This document shows, in pieces, positions 34,556 to 44,834 of a stretch of DNA of 64,000 nt; within the stretch, counting starts at the first letter, position 1; each line of letters begins with the position of its first letter. The translations under genes were made by a program, and so were the position numbers. The DNA lies in contig NC_079147.1 in NCBI RefSeq assembly GCF_945859685.1, positions 81,460,315 to 81,524,314 of the forward strand, given 5' to 3'. The DNA comes from Eupeodes corollae. Lineage: Eukaryota > Arthropoda > Insecta > Diptera > Syrphidae. Below the pieces are notes generated by a model. That model made no database searches and was not told the DNA's origin. It was given only the letters and a program-made list of their open reading frames with translations.

Positions 34556-36920
34556 AGAACTGGGGACTGCTTACTTATACTTAAGCTACAGTCCTGTATT
34601 TGAACTAAGGCCTCACCCAACAAACTTCTCCATCTAGCTCAGTCCCTAGCTAGATGTCTCCAATTTCGCGCTCCAAGTTGGGTGAGGTCACTTTCTACTT
34701 GTGCACTTGTGGGTGGGGATTCGAAGACTTTCCGGGCCGGAGCATTGGTTTCCATGCGCTCTACGTGACCCAGCCATATTAGTCGTTGGACTTTTAACTT
34801 TCTGGATAAGTCTACATCGCTGTACAGCCCGTGCAGCTCGTCGTTCCATCTTCTCCTTCACTCCCCTTCGATGCATACGGGACCGTAGATCACACGAAGA
34901 ACTTTTCTCTCGAAGCGACCCAAGGTGTTTTCATCCGCTTTTGTCATGGTCCATGCTTCTGCACCGTATAGCAGGACGGGGATGATAAGGGTCTTATATA
35001 GCAACACTTTGGTCCCTCGAGATAGGACTTTACCACTCAATTCCTTTCTTAATGCAAAGAAACAGCTTTTAGCAAGAGTTATTCTGCGTTTGATCTCAGC
35101 GCTGCAGCGCGCTGGTGTTGTTTTTTGAATTTACAGCGGAGCCTAGGTAGACGAAGTCCTTGACTACCTCAAAGTTACGTCTGCCGATGGTGACGTTTTG
35201 ACCAAGACGACGGTGTTGTAAGCCCTTTTTTTGTCGACAGCATGTACTTTGTGTCAGCCTCATTAACCGTTAAATCCATATTTGCCACCTCTGCCTCAAT
35301 ACTCACAAAAGCCCCATTGACATCACGCTGAGTTCTTCCAATGTCATCAGCATATGCCAGTAATTGGACAGACTTTTGAAAGATAGTGCCTCTAGTGTTG
35401 ACGTGTGAGCTCTGCACTATTCTTTCAAGCACGATGTTAAAAAAATCGCATGACAGCGCATCACCTCGTCTAAAACCTTTTTTGACATCGAAAGGTGCTG
35501 TTAAGTTGTTTCCCACCTTTATAGAGCAGCGTGAATTCTCCATGGTCATCCTGCTAAAACGGACGAGTTTGGCAGGGATGCCAAAACTAGACATGGCTCT
35601 ATAAAGCTCCATGTCCACGTGGATGCTGTAATATGCGGCCTTAAAATCCATGAAAAGATGGTGGGTGTCGATTTTGTGTTCTTGGGTTTTTTCCAGGATC
35701 TGCCATAATGTGAATATTTGATCGACTGTGGACTTTCGTGGTCGAAAAACACACTGATAAGGACCAATCTGATTGTTGACGATGGGCTTTAGACGTTCAC
35801 CTATTACGGAATTTGGTTCGTTGTCGCCGTTATACAGTCTGCAGAAGTGGTCCTTCCATATCCTCAGCATTGACTGCGGTTCCACTATGATGCTTCCACT
35901 GTCATCTTTGCAGCTTTCAATTCTAGGTTTATACACCTGTAAATTTCGTTTCATAAAACTTTCGAACTTCATTCCTGCTTCTCATACCCTCTCTTTTTCC
36001 TTCTGAGAAGTCGTGCCTGTTGTTTGCCTGCATTTGCCGATGTTAGCTACTCGAAAAGTTCGGACATCCATGATGCTGGAGCGTGCCTGGCGTTGATCGC
36101 AATATGGTCAATCTGGTTGACGGTAGATTAAATATCAGGCTAATGTTGCCGAATTAAGACTTGTTCCGGAGGATCATGGGGCGCTCGTTGATGCACCTAT
36201 AGCTCAAGGCTTCTTGCCATAGTCCGGTTCCAATGAAAAAGCCGCATCCAAATAAGCGCTGTTGGTTTTCTCAGTAGCAGTCACTATAGTATGTGTCGGA
36301 GTTTTTCATCCTCTTTTTGCCCGGTCCATCCCATCGTATTTCCTGGATGGCGGTAATGTCTGCTTTAAAGCAGTCTAGGGCCTCCGCTAATTCTTCGGCA
36401 GCACGTGCGGCAGCAGTTAGGGGACCTAACATTCCACGTGCGTATTCGAAGTTCGTTGCCCTTAATTCGTTTGCGAAGGTTGTCAACAATAAATCCGTCC
36501 TTATCTGAGGCTTGTTGGTGCCTCGCAACTATGATGTTTTTACGTCTCCAGGAAGTCACCCCGACGGCACAATCCCCAACCTGGAGGGCCAGATCCTTAG
36601 TATAACTTCAAGGGCTCCAAATAAGTCGTAGAAGCCCTATAAGGTGTTCACTTAGTAGTTCAACCTTACTGGAACTGTAGACGCCATCGTTGATTCCATC
36701 TCGGGAATTCCTTCGCTGCCGACTGGATAAGGAGAGGTACCTTGGTGGAAACATCTATTCCCCTCCCTCTCCTCTGCTGCCCCCAACAACTTTCCACTCG
36801 GGTTGGAACCCAATCTCCAGTTGAGGTACTAGGAGTTGATAGACAGAGTTTAGTTTTGAGAAAAACCTGTAGACGCTTATGTCCTCCTGAATGCATTTGT
36901 CTACTATTTGAACATCAACA
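34556..36920 (-). mobile_element. RTE-like LINE, copy 3, with endonuclease and a deleted RT N-terminus
   Basis: Minus strand, same family as 1-1614. The 3' end near 34556-34580 reads CTTAAGTATAAGTAAG. The endonuclease is at about 36050-36560 (ELRIRTWNVRS, ALDCFKADITAIQEIRWDG, FGCGFFIGTG, VNQIDHIAINARHA), with a frameshift at about 36430. RT at 35175-35972 contains a deletion: YNGDNEPNSVI is followed directly by GERLKPIVNNQIG, removing about 100 residues (the KPNKAAGADD and YRGISLLN blocks). YADD survives as LLAYADDIG. The C-terminus is at 34688-35040 (LLYGAEAWTMTKADENTLG). The 5' boundary is approximate; 36600-36920 has no motif and is probably 5' UTR. Confidence 0.85.
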
Positions 36921-36947
36921 AGTGCAACTGTGAGATCAAGTTATATC

Positions 36948-37990
36948 AGTGTTGCACTCTGTTTAAGTGCAATTCAAAAAAGTTTCTGCGTCGTTTTCTA
37001 ACCACCGAAGATACATAGATCCACTAGAACTCGCCAGAGAACAAGGAACAGTCGGAACAATAGAAGGTTTCAGTCGTAGTATCCTACCTAATCTCGATAA
37101 AAGGTATTCAAAATATCGTATTGTTCAAAAAAATCAAATGGGGTGGCGCAACAGTCCGTTGTGAACCAGGGCCTAGTGACTTACAACTCTCAACCATTCC
37201 GTTGAATGTGCGAGTAATGTTGTCAGGAATGGAGGGGACCTACAATTTTATGCCGAATCCGAACTGCTAGTTTGAGAAAGCACTTTTTCATGACAAGAAT
37301 TACTCTTGAAGGATTTGTCAATTCCTCGCAAGAGGCAGTACCCGCGAAAATTAATTTTTTTTTTTTTTTAAATTAAGGTGGCACAGGCAGGGATTGAACC
37401 CAAGACCTCTCGCATGACAGTCCAACGCACTAACCATCATGCCACGGGTAAAGCATATATATCGTATTGTTACAAAATTAAAATTTCGCGTAAAACAACC
37501 TAAGAAAAGATGTACACTTTTGTAAAAGAGTTTTATGGAACTAAAAGATAAACCGCGTTGGGCCTGACGGAAAAACATTTCTGCGTCGCAATAGAGGTCA
37601 AGTCTACAGCAAAAAGTTTACTTTTAAGACGGTGAAAAACGGAGGAGGCAGCCTAATGGTTTGTGAAGCGTTTTGTTGGTGGTGCGGGTCTGTTGGTAAG
37701 AATTAATAGTATGATAGATAAATTGTCACATTTGTACATATTGAGAAACAATATGGATATCCATTTACATTTGATTCAATGTCAGTTAATTGGATTTTCA
37801 TGCTTAATGATCCAAAACATGCAGCAAAATTCATGAAGGAGTGGCTTCGCAATGAACTTATCAACGTTTTAAATTGGCCGGTGCGGCGCAAAGTCCAGTT
37901 CTTAACCCCATAAAAATTCTATGGAATGGCGTTAAGTTTAAGATCCGCCAGAAGAGACATTTCCTTACAACCATTTAGCTATTCTTTTTT
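36948..37990 (+). mobile_element. Tc1-like transposon remnant, interrupted by a SINE
   Basis: After the SINE, plus-strand 37478-37950 shows Tc1 transposase pieces: VGPDGKTFLRRNRGQVYSKK, FKTVKNGGGSLMVCEAF, NDPKHAAKFMKEWLRNELIN and VLNWPVRRKVQFLTP. These correspond to the GPDG...GGGSLMVW, DNDPKHT and NWPAQSPDLNPIE motifs of the DD34E family. The second Asp is kept and the third acidic region is corrupted (SPDLNPIE has become VRRKVQFLTP then stop). 36948-37130 is the 5' part, with weak similarity only. Stops and frameshifts make it dead. End coordinates are approximate. Confidence 0.7.
37131..37458 (-). mobile_element. tRNA-derived SINE, copy B, with target-site duplication
   Basis: Minus-strand copy containing the A box TGGCATGATGG, the B box GGTTCAATCCC, the conserved CTGCCTCTTGCGAGGAATTG body and the 3' GCGCCACCCCATTTG end. 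It is flanked by near-identical duplications ATATCGTATTGTTCAAAA (37113-37130) and ATATCGTATTGTTACAAAA (37459-37477), the mark of LINE-driven insertion. An expanded A/T tract lies inside (T-run about 37363-37376). It sits inside a Tc1-like remnant, so it postdates that element. Confidence 0.9.
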
Positions 37991-38109
37991 TGGCAGTATT
38001 GATTGATGTCACTATATTTAATATTCGTACCAAAAGTTAATGACAATATCATATACAACTTCTAATACAGTTATGTTTTTCCCAAATTCCAAAAAAAAAA
38101 TTATTTAAA

Positions 38110-39065
38110 ATTTTCTTTCAAAAAAAATTATTTTATTTTTTGTTCAAAACTTTCAACTGCGCTTTAATTTTCATTGATATCTTTTTATTTTATTTGATTT
38201 AAAAAAACCACTGAATATTTAAAAAAGTATTTTCTGTGAATTAAAAAAAGGTTGAACACAATATTTTAAATTTTTAAAAAAGCTATTTAAGTCGAAAATT
38301 TATTTTTACCAACTTTGAGTAATTTTGTTTAGGTTTTTAGTAATTGGTAAAAAAACTGTCAATTCCATTTTTCTCAAAATGTTATTGAATATTTTTTTAA
38401 AGATAAAAGTAGCTTAAAGCCAATATCTCAAAGTTTTGAAAAGATATTTGAGTCGAAAATCAATTCTTACCAACTTTTATTAATTTTTTGTTTAGGTTTT
38501 TATTTTTTGTAAAAAACTGTCAATTCGATTTTTCTCAAAATTTTTCCTAGTATTGCAAACATATTTTGTATAACATAAATTAAGTTTAAAACCATAATCT
38601 CAAGTTTTTGAAAAGATCATTGACTCGAAATTCAATTATTTTCTTATAAAAAAAACTGTCAATTCGATTTTATTCAAAATTTTACCTGATATCAAAAACG
38701 GTATTCTTCGTTTCACAAAATTGTTTTGGAGATAAGACCATTTTTATTCGTAAGATTTCCGAGGTGACAAATTTTTGTTTCAGTTTTTTCGCTTTATAAA
38801 AAAAAAACCTTAATTGAATTCTTTTTCCAAGAATGTATTGGTTTGTTATCACGTTACAATATATAATATAAAGTTTAATTCAAGTCTCTAGCGTTATTGG
38901 TTCGTGAGATATTTATTGTTAACCAAACGTTCATCTTTTTTAAACTGTTATGGTAAAAAAACACCCACGCAATATTCTTGAGAGCCCTTTCTGTATCTTT
39001 CTATGGACGAAGAAAAAACGTCGCGAAAGAACAGACGTTGAGAAATGTCAAAATGACAAATCGGA
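38110..39065 (-). repeat. Unclassified repeat R1 with internal tandem units
   Basis: A 950-bp AT-rich repeat. Inside it, a unit with AACTGTCAATTC and TTTTCTCAAAAT (38350, 38515, 38650) and a block GAAAAGATATTTGAGTCGAA (38285, 38440, 38600) recur about every 135-160 bases. The outer end at 38960-39055, read on the minus strand (CATTTCTCAACGT, CGACGTTTTTTCTTCGTCCA, then AATATTGCGTGGGTG), matches the outer end of R2 at 50080-50280. Copies R2 (50075-51010, +) and R3 (52770-53500, -) share the tandem units. It has no coding capacity. The class is unknown. Confidence 0.55.
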
Positions 39066-40255
39066 CCCATTACAATAAATTTCTATGGAAGTCAAAAAAC
39101 TACTTTTGTTTTTCTTTTCATCGTGTTAAGTTCCATTCTTTTGAATTCGAATCAAGAAATAACTAAGCTCACAAGGTGATTATGCAAAAAAAGTCATATT
39201 TTTAACAACTACAAGCTTTTTATGAAATTCCAAAGTAGAATAAGTCATATCAAAATGGGTGTTAAGGTTTGAAGTAAAATACTGGGAACACTAACTTTTA
39301 TTATTAAAAGAGAAGATGTAGGTTTAAATGGAAGAAAAAATCTAGAATTTCCAATCTTGTTGGACGTAGACGCTTGTTTTCCAGCATTCAATTTATCATA
39401 CATTCATTTGAAAAAAAACTTAAATAATGTACATATTTTAATCTTTAAATCACACAGAATTTTCAGACCTTAAGAAAATGTATGACTGAAATGTATGTGA
39501 TTCGTAATCGAAATTTTAATAAACAAACTGATTAAACTTTGTTCTTAATAACAGATATAACTTATTAATTAAAGTTGTTTTAAAGGTGCCATTTAGATAA
39601 AGCCTCTGAAAATCATAGGACAGAACTAACCCACTATGAAGAAACTCACCCTTATATTACAGAAATCCATTACTTAAACGTGTTCAATAAAGAAAAACTG
39701 GATTAGAACGCTACCATATTAAACGATTCTAATTCAGAACAAGTTTATATTGAAAAAGTGCAGTTTGTGTTAATGGGAATTTCCAATTCCCTCCACCTGC
39801 TGTTTAATTATTCAAACTAAAATTAATTCTATTTGCATACAAAGAGTACATTTTGTATCTATTTATAAAGCAATTCGAAATGATTTTTAATTGCTTTTGA
39901 ATTATTTTGGTTTATAGTTTTTACCTTCCGCGTCTATTTAAAAGCTTCTTTAAAGTCAATAAAATTAATTAAATGGGTCATTTTATTTAATTTTGATTTG
40001 ATCTTTAATAAACTAAAAACCTCCCATAAGTATGCCATATTTTAAAACAACTAGTTATATTGCAATTTAAGTTCTATAAAAGCTTTCTCAGTCTTCTGTC
40101 TTATGAAGAATTTTAAAAATTTAAACATTTTTTTAATTTCTTAAACGAAATCCATAACAATCGCAAATGAGATGTCCCCAAGATGCAATTGATTTGAATT
40201 TGACGCCATTTGTGCAGTATTGGCAACCCTTAAAAACAAAATGTCAATATATTTA
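39066..40255. other. AT-rich intergenic sequence
   Basis: No gene or repeat that I can support. Confidence 0.4.
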
Positions 40256-43048
40256 TGCAGTAGTCCCTCGATAATGTGAATTACCGATAATGCGAATTTG
40301 CTGCTTTATGCAGACGATATGGTTATACTGGCGGTTGATGTCAGGGTCTTACAGCAGATGATAACGCAACTGAAATGTTACTGCATTAAATGAAGTCTAG
40401 AAGTAAATCTATCTAAATCCGAGATAATGGTGTTCAGAAATCGTGGAGAGTTATTTAGTCAAGAAAATTGGACATTAAATGGAGAAAGAATTCGAATTGT
40501 CTCCAACTTTACTTACTTAGGAGAAACTCTGCAGCCAAGAACAGCATAAACTCGACGTGGCAATACTTTCAAGCAAAAAGAAGTATCAACTTAAAAATCA
40601 AATGGAAACTATTTCAGGCGGTTTGTAGAGCTGTTCAAACCTAAGGCGCTCAGATCTGGGGCTTTGGAATGTTCGAAGAAGTGGATAAACTTCAACGCTA
40701 TTATTTACTCCAAACTACTCTTTGGCAATGGAAACTGGGGCAGAGGACGGACATTACTATACCCTTGGTCTTCACCTCAGATATATGTTTATCAAAAACA
40801 ATATTCGAATACAGTGAAAAAAGATTACAGCATCAGCTAACAAAAATACTTTTGAGGGAAAAAATGTTCTGGGTAAAGAAATTGAACAATCTTGGATATT
40901 GTTTTGGACTGCGTTGGGATGATGGATCTATTTCTTAAATTGATTGAATCCAAAAAGACAATGATCTATTGCGGCTGTTGAAATCAAAGGGTCAACAAGA
41001 AAACCTACGAAGGGTATCTACAAACATCTGGATCATTTAAGAGGACAGATTTACATTAACGATTGTTTCGAATTGAACAAGATCACCTGGATTTTTAAGG
41101 CAAGAGTTGATTTAATCAAGCTTAATGGAAACGGATATGGCCAGAACGAATCATCATTATGTACTGTGCGCAGCTTAAGGGAGGAAGAAAACATCCAGCA
41201 CTTCTTGTGCAGATGTCCGGGTTTAAAGAAATTTAGGGTGGCCTTCCTTGGGAAAGTTTGGCCCAGTTGCTCAATGGATAAAACAGCACCAGTTTTGAAG
41301 GACTTGCGAATTTTTTCACTGTAGCCTTAACATACCAAAATTAACTAGTGAGAGAATATAACCAGTTAATAATTTTCTTAAAATTATCACCAAATTTTTA
41401 TTTGAAACTGATAATTGTAATATATGTACGTAAATTCAACTACCCGACAGACGACGACGTTTGTCAATGCCGTACGTTTTGCATTTTTAACTTCAAAAGA
41501 AACTTAAAATCTTATTTGAAAATGGTAACTTCTAGATATTTAGTTAGAAATAAAAAACATTTTACAATTACTACTTCTAATGTGAATTTCTCTAAAATGT
41601 GAATCGCCAAAAATTTACATTGTAATCTCTATAATGTGAACTTCTAGGAACTTAGGAAATCCGAAAAGCCTACAATTGAAAATGCATTGTTCGAGTGGCT
41701 AAAAAACTAAAAAAGAGACACGTTCCAGTTTCTTCTCTACCGAAATGCAAATCAGTTTAATTTGCGATTAAAAGAAGCCCGGAATTTCAAGGCTAGTCAA
41801 GGTTGGGCACAAAAAGTTGTCATGTAATAAAACTGCAGTTAATCCATTTCTGAAAAACTGCATGAAACAATACGAGAAATGTCTCTTACTCCACAACAAA
41901 TTTGTAATGCGGATGAAACCGGCTTATATTGACAGCTTGTTCCTATAGTAAAACGCTCGTTTTGTCTACACAACATACAGCACCGCGAAGAAAAACTAGC
42001 AAAGAAGGGATAACGTTGTTGGCCTGTACGAACGTAACTGGAACACATTACCTTACTTCATTATTATCGGGAAGTCCAAATAACCCAGAACGTTTTCAAG
42101 TTTAAAGGTTCCGCTGATTTATAGGCACTGTTGCTCCTTGACAATGCAACTTGCCATTCCAGCTAACTAGTTCTGATGGAGACATAACAGTTATGTTTTT
42201 CCCTCAATCGTTACCGCTTTGATTTGCGGGTTGAGACTTTTTAAACTATTTCTATTTCACTTACTTTCTCTTTCGGACTTATTTGCGTCTTTCTAAAAAC
42301 TTTTGAGTGTAATAACACACTTAGTGAAATTATTGCAACAGAAAGTGAAGACATTGCTGCTGGGAAAAAAAAGAACTATCCTCGAAACATGTTGTAATGA
42401 ATCTGAAATTGTCTTGGGACCATCTTTTCGCTTTCTCTATCGCTAAGTGATTTAAATGAACACTTCCACGTGAAGAAAACTGGGAGGAAGAAGATTTAAT
42501 TCCACTTTTATAATTAAACTGCCTGAAACTCTGTCTCAAAGAGAGTTGCATTAAATTAATGATCTTCTTGGAATTATAGATAGAGAACAAAACATTTCGA
42601 AACAAGAAGTTAGAGACAGGGTAGTTGTAGAAGAAATTGCACCTGAACCAACTGAAGATATTTCGGAGAGTGAAACCGACAAAGTCACTACAGCTACTAA
42701 AATAACAAGCTATCATGCAATACAATGCACAAATACGCTGCTTAAATACTCAAATCAAAATGAACTGGACGCAGACACGATGTTCAGTTTTCTGAAACTA
42801 AAAGCAGTGGTAATAGAAAAGTCGAGCCATGCTGTTTGACAATCAAAAATTACAAGTTATTTATTTTTTTATGAATTCAATAAATGTTGAAGCTGTTGTT
42901 TAACAAATATTTTGTGTTGTGTTCAATGGATATAACGCTTATTTTGATCATTTTTATGAGACTTGAAAAAAGTTTCAGTAATGTGAATCGCTCTAAAATC
43001 CGGAAACGCCTTATTTAAATAAGGTCACATTATCGAGGGACTACTGTA
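40256..43048 (+). mobile_element. Decayed Tigger (pogo) transposon with TIRs, carrying a nested LINE
   Basis: The left end TGCAGTAGTCCCTCGATAAT (40256) and the reverse complement of the right end (TACAGTAGTCCCTCGATAAT) form clear terminal inverted repeats with TA duplications (40254-40255, 43049-43050). The internal transposase, on the plus strand, is badly decayed: a CENPB-type HTH at about 41660-41825 (ALFEWLKN, FKASQGW), the first catalytic Asp in NADETGLY (about 41906), KTSKEGITLLACTNVTGTHY, and the second Asp in LLLDNATCH (about 42134), with frameshifts and stops throughout. The third acidic residue cannot be placed. The extra length is explained by the LINE at 40299-41345. Confidence 0.85.
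40299..41345 (+). pseudogene. LINE RT fragment nested in the Tigger element
   Basis: Begins exactly in the RT catalytic motif (LLYADDMVILAVD) just inside the Tigger left TIR, continues EVNLSKSEIMVFRNRGELF and RIRIVSNFTYLGETL, and after frameshifts reaches a C-terminal cysteine motif (EEENIQHFLCRCPGLKKFR). The same architecture is seen at 23.1-24.0 kb, so the two belong to related families. It is 5' truncated at the YADD motif. Its 3' boundary is approximate. Its position breaks the Tigger 5' region, so it inserted after the Tigger. Confidence 0.75.
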
Positions 43049-43316
43049 TACACTTAATTTACCTCTAACTATCGGCGCTGTTTTGCAGAGTTGTCATCAC
43101 CTTACTACTTCGTAAAAATGGCTGACATTAAAACAATGGCGCCCTTAAAGCTAAAATTAAACTAAAACTCACAATATATTGACCATTAAAGTTTAACAAC
43201 TCCTTTTTTAAAGAAAAAAAAGTCGACTTTAATTATATTTTGTTTTAATATAGGAACTTTTAAAATAAACTGTGTCATTTTTATGTGGTTAAATTAATAC
43301 AACAACAAAATTAAAC

Positions 43317-44043
43317 TTAATAGATAATATTTTTATTAAAAAATAAATGAGAATTTAAATTATATTTATCAACATTTAACTTTGGTGCTGCCCGATATGC
43401 TTTCAATCTATAAGGTCGTCCATTGAAATAATAGGTGTGTCCATTAAGCCGGATCATATTTGTATTAGCTAAGTCCATTGCTGATGATGGTGTTGCTGGG
43501 GCTTGATGATGTGAACTTGGTGCAATAACAGTATTCACAAGCTGAACATTCTGAGGAGGTATTTGTCCCTTGTTCGGTGAGATATTAGCTGCTGCTGATG
43601 GGATATAATTTGGCTGTGGGTGATAATTGATTTGTGGACGATTTTGTTGGTAATTTTGAGGCGGGTTTTGTTGGAAGCTTTGCAGAAAAGCTTGCAGGAA
43701 ATTTGGCGGAACATTTGGTCCATTTAGGATTGGATTTGTTGGCGGTAACAGTGGCTGTTGATTGCCATTAACAACTGGTGCAAAGTGATAAGGCATCGGT
43801 CCAATTGGAATGTAGTAGATTTTTGAGTCTTTAGGTGAGTTTTTTGGTTTAGCTGTTGCATATTTCTTCAAATTGATGGGTTTCGATGATAGGACGATGT
43901 CCTTGTAGACGTTTTCCATCATCGGACTTTGGAATATCACTTTTGAGGAGAGTGGGAGATCATTTCTATTCAAATAAGTGCCAGCTAAACTGACTGCCGC
44001 AGATGTTATCAATAGAAACAAGGTGTATAGGTTGAAAATCATC
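43317..44043 (-). CDS. Secreted P/Q/N-rich protein, candidate host gene
   Basis: The last exon (possibly the only coding exon) encodes about 241 residues from MIFNLYTLFLLITSAAVSLA, a clear signal peptide with cleavage expected after residues 20-22. The mature protein is basic. Residues about 95-185 are rich in Pro, Gln, Asn and Ser (FLQAFLQSFQQNPPQNYQQN), and the tail is conserved-looking and Tyr-rich (LNGHTYYFNGRPYRLKAYR). The start is chosen because a splice acceptor (TATGTTTTTTAG|G) lies one base before this ATG. The in-frame ATG 12 bases upstream falls inside the acceptor tract. An upstream 5' UTR exon is therefore expected. There are no stops, no TE motifs and no terminal repeats. I do not recognise the family; a structural extracellular, cuticle- or eggshell-like role is only a guess. 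Confidence 0.75.
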
Positions 44044-44834
44044 CTAAAAAACATACAAAGAGAAAAGAAAAATCAAACATTTGGTAAAAAATATCAAAAA
44101 TATTTAAGTTAAAATTTATTTGAAATTTTATAAATAACTCTTTGTAATGCAATTCTTTTGGCTTAATGATTAGTTATAGTTTTTAGTTTTAAAAATACAA
44201 ATAAAAAAATGTACGAAGTGTAGACTTTTTTCAAATAATTCAATCTCGTGTTGGATGGCCTATCCTGGATTGGTGGATTTTGAGATATCTTATTGAAAGA
44301 GTTGAATACCTAAATTGAGATAGCATTTAGATTTCAAAAACTATTGTAAAACTATATTTTGAAAATTTAATAATTCACCGAATTTTTACCACAAAAAGTA
44401 AACATTTTAAATCAATTTTCTGGTTCCCTCACACCTGACAATTAAATTTAAATGGGGGTTTTGATGGGTTAATTCAGATTTCCGTCAAAAATTGTTTTTT
44501 TTTTCGTGGCGCATGAAACACGTTTGCAACTTTGTGTACATGTGCTGTTATGTATAGCTGTTAAATTTCCAGCTAAACATTTTTGTACAATTGTTACTAA
44601 TACTTTAAGTGGAAATGAGGGCAAATCTTAATCCAGGTCTGCAGATAAAATTAAATGTTAAGAAATTTATTTTACATCGTAACCATACTAAGCATTCGTC
44701 CTTTAAAATACGTGCACCCGACCAAATTTTCCATGTTTTAAATTAACCATCGTTTAGGCCTTAAGAAGTAAAAGTTCATGAATTTATGAATAAGTTGAAC
44801 AACCCTTTTCATCAGTATCGGACAATGCTAAACC
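44044..44834. other. Upstream region/intron of the secreted-protein gene
   Basis: By the splice acceptor at 44044-44045, the bases just above the CDS are probably an intron of that minus-strand gene. A 5' exon was not identified. No other feature is seen. Confidence 0.4.
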
